From assembly GCA_002480925.1 (NCBI GenBank), contig DLDA01000006.1:1-41334 (forward strand): a stretch of 41,334 bases of DNA, given 5' to 3'. This document shows, piece by piece, positions 1 to 8,273 of this stretch (position 1 is its first letter; each line of letters opens with the position of its first letter). A program made the position numbers and the translations under genes. The notes below the pieces were generated by a model. That model was not told the origin of the DNA, did no database searches, and worked only from the letters and a program-made list of their open reading frames with translations. The stretch comes from Lachnospiraceae bacterium UBA7784 (GTDB lineage: Bacteria > Bacillota > Clostridia > Lachnospirales > Lachnospiraceae).

Positions 1-786
1 AAAATTCCAGGTCTCCATTCTGTCACTTTCTATTTTTTCAGCATCCTTCAGCTGTGCCCATAAGTACGCCGCGTTGAGCTCACTCGGCAGATAGCTGTCT
101 CCGAAGTCGACCCAGGTGTACTTATCTACCTGACCTCTGAAAAATTTTGCTCGGTTTGTTCCTTTTTCACGAAGTATCTCTGCCTTTTCGTTGTACTCCC
201 TGTTATTTATGACAAGAGCTCCGCCCTCGCCCATAGAGAAATTCTTCGTCTCGTGAAAGGAATAGCATCCGAAATCTCCTATGGTTCCCAGATATCTGCC
301 CTTATACTTACTAGTCACTGCCTGTGCTGCATCCTCTATGACCTTGAGCCCATGTCTGGTTGCTATATCCATGATCGTATCCATCTCACAGGCTACCCCG
401 GCATAGTGGACACAGCAGATGACCTTTGTCCTATCTGTTATGGCTGCTTCGATCTTTTTCTCATCGATATTCATGGTATCTGGTCTGATATCCACGAAGA
501 CAAGCCTTGCGCCGCAAAGGACCGCTGCATTGGCCGTACTCGAAAATGTATAGCTCGGAAGAATCACCTCATCACCCTGCTTAAGCTCACAAAGCTCAAA
601 GGCCATATCAAGAGCCGTAGACCCGCTGGTAGTAAGCATTACTTTCTCTGCATTGAATCTGCTCTCAAGCCACTCATTACATTTCTTTGTGAACGCTCCG
701 TCGCCACAGATCTTATGAGAATCAATAGCCTGCTTTACATAATCTATTTCCCTACCTACGCATGGCGGGATGTTAAAGTTTATCAT
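1..786 (-). CDS. wecE: dTDP-4-amino-4,6-dideoxygalactose transaminase, 3' end beyond window
   Basis: This is a PLP-dependent aminotransferase of the DegT/DnrJ/EryC1/StrS family. It would convert a dTDP-4-keto-6-deoxyhexose to the 4-amino sugar used in surface glycans. I translated the minus strand by hand. The protein starts MINFNIPPCVGREIDYV and contains LPSYTFSSTANA, DIRPDTMNIDE, VHYAGVACEMD, EDAAQAV, SFHETKNFSMGEGG and REKGTNR. This run of motifs matches WecE/RffA closely. The expected PLP lysine is the K of HETKN. About 262 codons are present; the gene leaves the window at base 1, so the C-terminal third is missing. The ATG overlaps the stop of the YfhO-family gene as ATGA (783-786), and an AGAGG site lies about 8 bases ahead. 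Last visible gene of the polysaccharide operon. The exact sugar product is inferred. Confidence 0.88.
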   Translation of the reverse strand, partial: MINFNIPPCVGREIDYVKQAIDSHKICGDGAFTKKCNEWLESRFNAEKVMLTTSGSTALDMAFELCELKQGDEVILPSYTFSSTANAAVLCGARLVFVDIRPDTMNIDEKKIEAAITDRTKVICCVHYAGVACEMDTIMDIATRHGLKVIEDAAQAVTSKYKGRYLGTIGDFGCYSFHETKNFSMGEGGALVINNREYNEKAEILREKGTNRAKFFRGQVDKYTWVDFGDSYLPSELNAAYLWAQLKDAEKIESDRMETWNF

Positions 787-3119
787 GATGATATACCTCT
801 TTTTCTTTTCAGATATAATAACACAATGATGCAAAGTAAACCAGATATCGTGGCAATAATTCCTTCCCTCTGCAGAGGCTGTTTGTAATCAAGTTTTACA
901 ATATTCTTACCTGATTGTATCTTAATTGCCTGAAATCCAATATCAGCTCTGTACAGTTTCACCTGATGTCCATTTACTTTTGCCCTCCATCCCCTATCCC
1001 AGGTCACAGGGACAAAAATATATCCAGGTGTTGATGATTCAGCCTTTATCATCATGTGACTGCTGTTTTTCCCTTTAAAAACCTTTACAGCGGTTGGTGT
1101 CTCAACTGTATTCATCCTATTTAATTCATAGTCAAAATCCTGTAGGACTAATGAAGTTTCCAGTGCCTTCTGCCTTTGCACTTCTGTAAGTTCAGCAAAA
1201 TCACTTTGTCGCATTACATTCTTATAGTTCCTCCCAAGTCCCATGCTGTTTTCATTTTTGTACACTCCAATACCATCTGCCAAATTTCCTATTTGCGAAT
1301 AGCAATCTGAAACCGGAGCTTTTGATAGAACATATCTTATCCCAAACAAAGAAGCCATTCCACCGTTCTCTGCATCAGCATTGAATGTCACATACCCTGG
1401 ATTACCACCCACATTCACTGTTTTCGGCCATACCTCTGTCATAAAAGACTGTACATATTTTGAAAACGTAGTATTGTAGTATGATATCCCCAGATAATTT
1501 TCCAGTAGAGCATCATTATAGAAGCTGTCATCATAGGTCTTTTCTATACGAATCAGCTCTTTATCATCGGTCCTTATCTTTCTGAGTATCTGGCTCGTAT
1601 CCTCCACATTCTTTGTGTATGTGCTATCTGATGTAATGTTTAATCTTATTAGACTTGTTATTGCCGAATCCGCAATGACACTAAAGGTTATAATACAAAA
1701 CACTGCTGAAGCTATAAACCTGTTTTTTCCCTTTTCCTTATAGTCAGATATTATCATTACAGCAAAAGTTAACAGGCATATTACAATCATTGTCAGATAA
1801 ACATCAAGTATGCTTCTATCCTGAGTATTAGCTCTCACATGCTTTATATAGATAAAGCATAACATAATAGCAGATACTACTGTAGTGCAAGATACTATTA
1901 TGCGGGTATCCTTATGCAGCCTTCTAAAATTTGAAAAAAACCACGCAATAGCATATGCCATTAATGGAATATATACATAACTATATCTGGTAGCTGTTGT
2001 AACAAATTTATTACAAATTGCTCCTCCTAATGGCATCAGCATCATCATTCCTGCGATAATAGCCAATATCAGATAAAGCCACCTTTTCTCATCTCGATGT
2101 ATTTTTTCCACAAAGAAAATGATTAGCATGGACGGTCCAAGACACGAGAAAAAAAGCTGACTTAATTCATAATAATTCAGTGGCCCTATATAATTATTTG
2201 CTATTCCAAGAAGATTATTTGAAAAGAACCTTGTAAAGATCCCTCCTAATGTTGCCAGATCAAAAAACAAAGGGACTGACATTTGTCCACCAATTCTGGA
2301 GCTTACCTCTGTAAGCTGATAGTATGCGGGTAATGAAATAATACCTGAGATCAGTGCTGCTACGATAACATCAATAATGATCGTTGCAAGCTTTCTTATT
2401 ATTCTTTTCGTATTCCATACATTAACAAGTGATAAAAGCCTTAATACCAGATATGCCACGCAAGCCAGTGCAATAGGGAATGCTGTATACAGGCTTGTAG
2501 CAAGTGTCATAGCAATCGATATTATCATCCAGACAGATTTATTCTGATCTCTTATCGTTTTTTCGATCAGATATATATCCAATATCATGAAAACACATGC
2601 CGTAGCAAAAAAATAGTGCTGTCCCCACAGAACCAAAAAACCATTAAATGCACATACATAGGCCCCTATAACTCTCCCATTCCAGTCAAGCTTAAACTCT
2701 GACAGCCAAAGGAATGTAATATAACCTGTAAGCAGGCATTTGGCCATATGAACATAGATCAATCCGTAGGCCATGGCCCATCGTCCACCAACCAGATATA
2801 AAATCACAAGTGGAATATTAAATGGGTCGCAAATAATGGACTGATTATTTGCAAGATCAACACCAGTCCCCCAGTTCATACACCAGGTGGAAAGATCACC
2901 TGATCTTATTTTTTCAGCAAGCATCGTCAATGCCGGAAAATATTCATTCCATGTATCAGATCCGATATCGTAAAAAATCCAATAGCTATTTCCAAAAATA
3001 TATTTACAGTATACTAATAAAGCTGTACCCAACATCATGATCATTAATACAGCCCGAGGAGAAATGACAGCCTTATTTATATCCGTTGTTTTCAAATATC
3101 TTTTATTCCGGTTTGACAT
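783..3119 (-). CDS. YfhO-family polytopic membrane protein (putative GT-C-like glycosyltransferase)
   Basis: The 778-residue protein has a short basic N-terminus, about a dozen hydrophobic segments through residue ~490, a soluble C-terminal region (~500-750), a last membrane segment and a KRKRG tail. This layout, and the early FYDIGSDTWNEYFPAL motif, fit the bacterial membrane protein YfhO family. YfhO proteins have been linked to glycosylation of lipoteichoic acid or other surface polymers; the substrate here is unknown. The ATG overlaps the stop of an upstream decayed frame (TGATG) and follows an AAAGGA site. The stop overlaps the transaminase start (ATGA). The gene is visibly richer in A and T (near 38% GC in a sampled line, against about 50% nearby), which suggests separate ancestry. 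Confidence 0.85.
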   Translation of the reverse strand: MSNRNKRYLKTTDINKAVISPRAVLMIMMLGTALLVYCKYIFGNSYWIFYDIGSDTWNEYFPALTMLAEKIRSGDLSTWCMNWGTGVDLANNQSIICDPFNIPLVILYLVGGRWAMAYGLIYVHMAKCLLTGYITFLWLSEFKLDWNGRVIGAYVCAFNGFLVLWGQHYFFATACVFMILDIYLIEKTIRDQNKSVWMIISIAMTLATSLYTAFPIALACVAYLVLRLLSLVNVWNTKRIIRKLATIIIDVIVAALISGIISLPAYYQLTEVSSRIGGQMSVPLFFDLATLGGIFTRFFSNNLLGIANNYIGPLNYYELSQLFFSCLGPSMLIIFFVEKIHRDEKRWLYLILAIIAGMMMLMPLGGAICNKFVTTATRYSYVYIPLMAYAIAWFFSNFRRLHKDTRIIVSCTTVVSAIMLCFIYIKHVRANTQDRSILDVYLTMIVICLLTFAVMIISDYKEKGKNRFIASAVFCIITFSVIADSAITSLIRLNITSDSTYTKNVEDTSQILRKIRTDDKELIRIEKTYDDSFYNDALLENYLGISYYNTTFSKYVQSFMTEVWPKTVNVGGNPGYVTFNADAENGGMASLFGIRYVLSKAPVSDCYSQIGNLADGIGVYKNENSMGLGRNYKNVMRQSDFAELTEVQRQKALETSLVLQDFDYELNRMNTVETPTAVKVFKGKNSSHMMIKAESSTPGYIFVPVTWDRGWRAKVNGHQVKLYRADIGFQAIKIQSGKNIVKLDYKQPLQREGIIATISGLLCIIVLLYLKRKRGISS

Positions 3120-3281
3120 CAGTTTTCCTTTTCTCTTCGCTTCCTGAAATGCTCACTCACTCTATCCTCGATCACAAGGCCCTCATCCTCTTCCGGCCTG
3201 AGACCCTAAGCCAGTTCGGATAAGAGCTGTGTCATTGCCGCCTCGTACCTGTCATCCTTCTGTATATCTTCTGAATCCTCC
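3119..3281 (-). pseudogene. Short decayed reading frame between ABC permease and YfhO gene
   Basis: The minus strand here holds one frame with normal-looking charged content. It reads about 24 codons ending MTQLLSELA, then a TAG at 3206-3208, then 28 more codons (GLRPEEDEGLVIEDR...) to a TGA that overlaps the YfhO ATG as TGATG. One C-to-T change of CAG to TAG would explain the break. The frame has no clear start, although an AGGGAGGA element lies at the permease stop codon (3276-3283). I do not recognise the product. The end-to-start overlap suggests it was the tail of a real coupled cistron whose 5' part has been lost. It could also be non-coding spacer. Confidence 0.3.
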
Positions 3282-4055
3282 CTAGAACTGCTCTGCGAAT
3301 CCCTTCTGCATCCTCTGGAAAATTGCTGCAGCGGCAATGCAGAGGACAAGGGAGACGGCGAAGACGATCCCTATCCGTGGCATGTCCGGTATAGCGTGAT
3401 CCATAAAGATATCGCGGTAGGCATCCATTATATGGGTCATCGGGTTCATCTGAATCAAAGCACCGATTCGGGAGCCCGCAGGGAAGATCGAGGTCTCGTA
3501 GATCACAGGTGCCCCGTACATGGCCATCATCAGGAGGAAGTTTACGATGTATTCGGTGTCCTGAATATAGGCATCTATGGCGCCGAATATCGTTCCAAGG
3601 CCAAGGCCGAAGAGTCCCTCTGTCACTGCTATGACAGGAAGGAATATCAGGTGCCAGGAGATCCCTATCCCAAAGCCCAGGCAGAATATTACTATAATGA
3701 TGCATGAGATAAAGAAGTTTATGAGTCCTGAGAAAAAGGCCGAGAGTGGCAGGATGATCCTGGGAAAATAAACCTTCTTTATGATACCGGAATTGGATTT
3801 GATGCAGGTCGTCGACTGGTTCACTACTGTCTGAAAGAAGGTCCAGGGTATGATACCTGTGACCAGATAGACCACATAGTGATCGGCTGCTCCCTTCATC
3901 AGATAAGGGAATACTATTGCATAGACAAGTACCTGCAGCAGGGGATTGATAAAGGACCAGAGCACGCCAAGAACAGAGGCCTTGTAGCGGCCCCTGATGT
4001 CCTTTTTCACATTAGTCTTTAATAATTCCCTGTATTTATAGATTTCTTTTAGCAT
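3282..4055 (-). CDS. Polysaccharide ABC exporter permease (Wzm/TagG-type, ABC-2)
   Basis: This 257-residue ABC-2 type inner-membrane permease has six hydrophobic segments. It begins MLKEIYKYRELLKTNVKKDI, then has RGRYKASVLGVLWSFINP, the family signature seen at the cytoplasmic N-terminus of Wzm, TagG and RfbA proteins. Length is normal for the family. It pairs with the ATPase immediately upstream, whose stop and this start overlap by one base (TAATG at 4053-4057). Together they should export an undecaprenyl-linked polymer. The gene order ATPase then permease is the reverse of the more usual wzm-wzt order. The polymer is unknown. Confidence 0.9.
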   Translation of the reverse strand: MLKEIYKYRELLKTNVKKDIRGRYKASVLGVLWSFINPLLQVLVYAIVFPYLMKGAADHYVVYLVTGIIPWTFFQTVVNQSTTCIKSNSGIIKKVYFPRIILPLSAFFSGLINFFISCIIIVIFCLGFGIGISWHLIFLPVIAVTEGLFGLGLGTIFGAIDAYIQDTEYIVNFLLMMAMYGAPVIYETSIFPAGSRIGALIQMNPMTHIMDAYRDIFMDHAIPDMPRIGIVFAVSLVLCIAAAAIFQRMQKGFAEQF

Positions 4056-5173
4056 TATTCTACTGTTACTGTTATCTGCTTCCCTGCTATCCTTTTCCCA
4101 TCGATCACTATCTGTGCCTCTATAGACAGTTCTCCGGCCATATCCGGCGTGAAGGCTGCCGAAAAACCCGGCGCCCTGTCCTCTATGTATCCGGCGTATT
4201 CCTCCTCGTATACGGAAATCACATCCGGCCGCTCAACCGGAGAAATATCTGTAAGCCTCTTTCCGTTTACGCTTAGTATGAAATCAAAGTTGTCACTGTC
4301 AGCTATCCTCCAGCCGCTTATTCTAAGCTCGCCTCCCTTTCTGACATGTGAAAAATCCGCCGGAGAGTCGATAAATACCACTCCCTTGTACTTTTCCGTG
4401 CCATTTTCATGGGCGACTCTTTTCTCCTCCTTGTGGTCTATGGCTGACTGCTTCTTATAGGCCTCTATCACATAGGCTGGATCTCCGTCGAGACGGAGAG
4501 TCCCCTTATAGATCCAGACGGCTCTCGTGCAGAGCGCTCTGACCTGGTCTAAGGCATGTGAAACTATGACTATAGTCTTTCCGTAATCCTTGAGCTCAAG
4601 AAGCTTGGCATAGCACTTGTCCTGAAAGTGCTGGTCTCCGACTGCCAGGATCTCGTCTATGAGCAGGATGTCTGCATCTACATTTATTGCTACAGAAAAG
4701 GCCAGCCTCATATACATTCCCGAGGAATATGTCCTGATCGGCTCGTCGATCGCATCTCCTAACTCAGAGAACTCGATTATCTTATCTACCCTGCCGTCAA
4801 TCTGCTTTCTGGTCATGCCAAATATCGATGCATTGAAGTAGATATTTTCCCGACCGGTGAAATCGGGATGGAATCCGGCTCCAAGCTCCAGAAGAGACGT
4901 CACCCTGCCGGCTGTCTCGACTGTCCCGCTTGTCGGATATATGATCTGTGTCATAAGCTTAAGAAGCGTTGACTTGCCGCTTCCGTTTACACCTATCAGG
5001 CCGACAGTCTCGCCCTTTCTGATATCAAGGCTTATATCCTTTAGCACCAGATGCTTCTGGGCTCTTGTATGACGCCTTACCAGAAAGTCCTTCAGGGTCT
5101 TTGCCCCGTCACGGCTGATGCGAAACTCCTTTGTCAGGTTTCTGATCTCGATCGCATTATCGCTGTTTGTCAT
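4055..5173 (-). CDS. Polysaccharide ABC exporter ATPase with C-terminal extension (Wzt/TagH-type)
   Basis: The 372-residue protein has a Walker A (GVNGSGKS, residues 61-68), an ABC signature (YSSGMYMRLAFSVAI, near 148) and a Walker B with catalytic glutamate (ADILLIDEILAVGDQ, near 168). Residues 1-240 are the nucleotide-binding domain, of the Wzt/TagH type that often starts with an extended RNLTKEF strand. Residues ~250-372 form a separate domain rich in beta-prone sequence, starting near GVVFIDSPADFSHVR. Wzt proteins with such a tail use it to recognise the glycan end; that role here is inference. The start overlaps the response regulator stop (ATGA, 5170-5173), and its stop overlaps the permease start. 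Confidence 0.9.
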   Translation of the reverse strand: MTNSDNAIEIRNLTKEFRISRDGAKTLKDFLVRRHTRAQKHLVLKDISLDIRKGETVGLIGVNGSGKSTLLKLMTQIIYPTSGTVETAGRVTSLLELGAGFHPDFTGRENIYFNASIFGMTRKQIDGRVDKIIEFSELGDAIDEPIRTYSSGMYMRLAFSVAINVDADILLIDEILAVGDQHFQDKCYAKLLELKDYGKTIVIVSHALDQVRALCTRAVWIYKGTLRLDGDPAYVIEAYKKQSAIDHKEEKRVAHENGTEKYKGVVFIDSPADFSHVRKGGELRISGWRIADSDNFDFILSVNGKRLTDISPVERPDVISVYEEEYAGYIEDRAPGFSAAFTPDMAGELSIEAQIVIDGKRIAGKQITVTVE

Positions 5174-5865
5174 ACCTTCATCCTGTATCCGACACCCCAG
5201 ACCGTCTCAATATACTGCGGTCTATCCTTATTGATCTCTATCTTTTCACGGATCTTCTTTACATGAACCGTGACCGTAGCTATATCGCCGACTGAATCCT
5301 GATCCCAGATCTTCTGGAAGATCTCCTCCTTAGTGAATACCTGTCCCGGATGTCTGGCGAAAAAGAGCAGAAGCTCATATTCCTTCGTGGTAAGATTCTT
5401 CTCTACTCCATCGACCCATACCTGATGTGATGTGTCATCAATCCTTAAGCCCCTGATCCTTATGATATCGTCGTTGGCTGTGGCGTTCGCTGCCGTGACG
5501 AGTCTGTCATACTGAGCCAGATGAGCCTTAACTCTTGCTACAAGCTCACTTGGTGAAAATGGCTTGGTGATATAGTCATCCGCTCCGAAGCCTAAGCCCT
5601 TTACCTTGTCTATATCATCCTTTCTGGCTGATACTATTATTATAGGGGTATTCTTCTCCGTCCTGATCTGTCTGCATATCTCAAAGCCATCGGTCCCGGG
5701 AAGCATTATGTCTATGATGTAGAGATCGAACTCCTCATCCATAGCCTTCTCCAGTCCCTTGGTCCCGTTGTTTTCGATCAGGGCTGTGTATCCTGAAAGC
5801 TCGAGATAGTCCTTCTCAAGCTCAGCTATTGCCTGTTCATCCTCAATTATCAGAATCCTGCTCAT
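5170..5865 (-). CDS. OmpR/PhoB-family response regulator
   Basis: This 231-residue response regulator has a receiver domain (IIEDE acidic pocket, phosphoacceptor Asp about residue 52 in YIIDIMLPG, conserved Lys in DYITKPFSPSEL) and a winged-helix DNA-binding domain ending in TVWGVGYRM. I chose the ATG at 5865 because a strong AAGGAGG lies 7 bases ahead. A GTG 18 bases further upstream is open, but the ribosome site would then fall inside the gene. The 5' end overlaps the histidine kinase gene by 23 bases, and the stop overlaps the ABC ATPase start. It probably controls envelope or polysaccharide genes, perhaps its own operon; that is inference. Confidence 0.93.
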   Translation of the reverse strand: MSRILIIEDEQAIAELEKDYLELSGYTALIENNGTKGLEKAMDEEFDLYIIDIMLPGTDGFEICRQIRTEKNTPIIIVSARKDDIDKVKGLGFGADDYITKPFSPSELVARVKAHLAQYDRLVTAANATANDDIIRIRGLRIDDTSHQVWVDGVEKNLTTKEYELLLFFARHPGQVFTKEEIFQKIWDQDSVGDIATVTVHVKKIREKIEINKDRPQYIETVWGVGYRMKV

Positions 5866-7339
5866 CCGGCTCCTCCTTGTCACTGCATTTCTTCAGCAGA
5901 AAATAAAACTTACTTCCGGTTCCTTCTATACTGGTCGCCCAGACCTGGCCCCCATGATCGCTTATTATCTTCTTGACGATCGACAGGCCTATGCCGCTGC
6001 CCTTGATCTGGGTATTTCTGGCCTTGTCGGCCCGAAACAGACGCTCAAAGATATGAGGCAGGTCATCCTGACTGATCCCGCGTCCGTTGTCCGCGATCTC
6101 TGCCTGTATGAATTCTCCTGCATCAGATACCCTTAGCATGACCTTTAGTCTGATTCCATCTCTCCTGTATTTTACAGCATTTGATACCAGATTGTGAAGT
6201 ACCCTTTTTATCTGTGATGTATCTATCATTATCTCACAGCCATCCGGCAGGTCACACTGGTAAAGAAAGATAGCATCCTGACTGTCAAATTCCACCTCGT
6301 TTTCCTCGGCGAATTCATCGAAAAATCCCCTCGCATTCACCCTTGAGAAATCATAAGGGATAGAGTCCGTATCTATCTTTGTAAAGACCGACAGCTCGTT
6401 TAACAGATCATTCATCTCACTTGCCTTATTGTGGATGATCGTCAGATACTTCATCTGCTTGTCAGGCGTAGGTGCTATCCCGTCGATAAGACCCTCGGAA
6501 TATCCTATGACTGAGGTCAGGGGAGTCTTCAGATCGTGGGTGATATTGCTAAGAAACTTCCTCTGTGCATCCTCCGTCTCAAGCTTCTGCATCGCATCGG
6601 CTCTCAGATGATTCTTCATCCTTTCTATGCTTCCGGCAAGCTCTGAGATCTCGTCCTTTCCCTTGACCTTCAGCGTGAAGTCCAGATTGCCGTTCCGGAT
6701 ATTCTCCGTAGCCTCCTGCATCCGTCTTACCTTCCTGATGATGCTGTTGTAAAGCAAGGTCACTATAACAAAAGCCGTGATCAGAAGTATAAGCGCCATC
6801 CAGAGCACATAGGTGATAAGTATCTTTCCGGCTCCAGGGATCACTGTCCCGGTAGGCGTGATGACAAAGGCCTGGCCATGATATCTGTCCTTATAATCTC
6901 CGAAATCGACCTCGCGAAGCATTGCCGACTGGTTCTCAAGCTTTACCACCATCACATCAGACCCGGACAGCTTGCCGTATACAGGAAGCCTGGAGTATCT
7001 GGGATGCATGCCGTCCGGAGCTCCGTCGAAAACTACCCTGGTCCCCTGCTTTACGACGAGAAAGGAATTGGCGCTGCTTAAGCTTGAATTTATCTCCTTA
7101 AGTATATCCGTCTTTAAGAACCTGTCTGGAAAGGCCTTCGACCACTGCTTCAGCTCCTGCACCTCCGGGTCCGTATCGTTTATCAGAGTATCGATCGTAT
7201 TTGTAAAATACAGCGGGCTTGTCTCCTCGTTCCCGTTCACCCTCCCTGAGGCGATAAGGAAATAAAGGACAAAGGCCAGCAGAATCGGAAGGATCACTAT
7301 CAGCAGAAAGCTCATAAATAGTCTCGTCTTTAATCTCAT
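5843..7339 (-). CDS. Membrane sensor histidine kinase
   Basis: The 498-residue kinase has a first membrane segment at residues ~8-30, an extracytoplasmic sensor region of about 145 residues, a second membrane segment (~178-203), a HAMP linker, a HisKA domain with phospho-accepting His near 268 (FLSNITHDLKTPLTSVIGY), and an HATPase domain with N box (NLVSNAVKYR), G1 (DNGRGIS) and G2 (GSGIGLSIVKK). It starts 17 bases after the glycosyltransferase stop, with a GAGAGG site ahead of the ATG. The kinase precedes the regulator, opposite to the usual Gram-positive order. The sensor region shows no domain I recognise, so the ligand is unknown. Confidence 0.93.
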   Translation of the reverse strand: MRLKTRLFMSFLLIVILPILLAFVLYFLIASGRVNGNEETSPLYFTNTIDTLINDTDPEVQELKQWSKAFPDRFLKTDILKEINSSLSSANSFLVVKQGTRVVFDGAPDGMHPRYSRLPVYGKLSGSDVMVVKLENQSAMLREVDFGDYKDRYHGQAFVITPTGTVIPGAGKILITYVLWMALILLITAFVIVTLLYNSIIRKVRRMQEATENIRNGNLDFTLKVKGKDEISELAGSIERMKNHLRADAMQKLETEDAQRKFLSNITHDLKTPLTSVIGYSEGLIDGIAPTPDKQMKYLTIIHNKASEMNDLLNELSVFTKIDTDSIPYDFSRVNARGFFDEFAEENEVEFDSQDAIFLYQCDLPDGCEIMIDTSQIKRVLHNLVSNAVKYRRDGIRLKVMLRVSDAGEFIQAEIADNGRGISQDDLPHIFERLFRADKARNTQIKGSGIGLSIVKKIISDHGGQVWATSIEGTGSKFYFLLKKCSDKEEPDEQDSDN

Positions 7340-7355
7340 CTGATCCTCTCACTTA

Positions 7356-8273
7356 TCACATATACAATAGCTGTCCTATTACCCTTGGAAGAGTGCTTTT
7401 CAGATAGCCGCCTCGTATCTGAGTACAGATACGCCTAAGCTTATTACTCTTCCTGAGATCGATAAAGTCCCTGAAGACCCTTTCCACAGCTGGTGTCATA
7501 GCATCTCCATAGCATCCATAAAAGCCTGCTGCCTGATCAATAAGCATGCCGCAGCTTTCGCGAAGCCGTCTCATGTCAAGATGCGAGAAGATATAGGACA
7601 TGCTTCCTAAGTCCCTGGCGCCGACCGCATTGTCACCATGCTGCCTGTATTTCATAAGCTTTATCGGAAGATGCCTTATGCTTCCGAATGATGCCGCATA
7701 AATCGCAAGCCACCAGTCATGCATCTGCATTCCAGGATACTCATCACGGCACACTCCGTTTACAAGAGGCCTGTTCACCGCGATCGTACATCCCATTATA
7801 TAGTTCTGGACCAGAAGCTTCTCAAGGGTAAGGCTACCTCTGACTCTTGTCTGAAGCCGATCATCCCGGCACGGGATAATCTTCAGGTCCTGATCTGCTA
7901 TATATGCATCAGAATATACGAGCTGGGGCATATCCTCATCGGTAAAGGCCTCTGCCATCCTATGCACCTTATCAGGCATCCAGTAATCATCCTGATCACA
8001 GAAAAATACCAGATCGCCATCAGAGCTTGCCGCAAGCCTTATGAAATTTGCTGCCGCAGAGCCTGATCTCCTCTGGGGCAGGATCCGTATCATAGATGGA
8101 TATCTGCTTTGATATTCCCTTATCCTCTCCATTGTGGAATCAGTCGATCCGTCATCCGAGATCAGGATCTCTATGATATCCTCTCTTCTGTGCTGCTGGG
8201 CGATCAGAGAATCGAGCTGGGTCCCTATGAACTTTTCCCCGTTGCGTGTCGCAAGAAGGATCTGGAGCTTCAA
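7356..8273 (-). CDS. Family 2 glycosyltransferase (rhamnosyltransferase-like)
   Basis: The 305-residue protein has the GT-A fold signatures of family 2: ILLATRNGEKFIGTQLDSL at the N-terminus, EILISDDGSTDST near residue 40, and a metal-binding DQDD (VFFCDQDDYW) near residue 95. The GCTIAVNR and MHDWWLAIYA segments resemble rhamnan/O-antigen rhamnosyltransferases. It should add a sugar to the lipid-linked repeat unit on the cytoplasmic face. The ATG overlaps the polymerase-like gene stop (ATGA, 8270-8273). The donor sugar is not determinable from sequence alone. Confidence 0.88.
   Translation of the reverse strand: MKLQILLATRNGEKFIGTQLDSLIAQQHRREDIIEILISDDGSTDSTMERIREYQSRYPSMIRILPQRRSGSAAANFIRLAASSDGDLVFFCDQDDYWMPDKVHRMAEAFTDEDMPQLVYSDAYIADQDLKIIPCRDDRLQTRVRGSLTLEKLLVQNYIMGCTIAVNRPLVNGVCRDEYPGMQMHDWWLAIYAASFGSIRHLPIKLMKYRQHGDNAVGARDLGSMSYIFSHLDMRRLRESCGMLIDQAAGFYGCYGDAMTPAVERVFRDFIDLRKSNKLRRICTQIRGGYLKSTLPRVIGQLLYM

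Noticed and set aside
3206..3208. The in-frame TAG as a recoded codon (pyrrolysine or readthrough).
   Set aside because: There is no sign of a recoding element or of amber suppression in the window, and TAG ends other genes here normally. Decay is simpler.
3232..3705. A 157-codon minus-strand frame overlapping the ABC permease gene.
   Set aside because: It is an out-of-frame reading of the permease, rich in R, P, C and D with no fold-like pattern.
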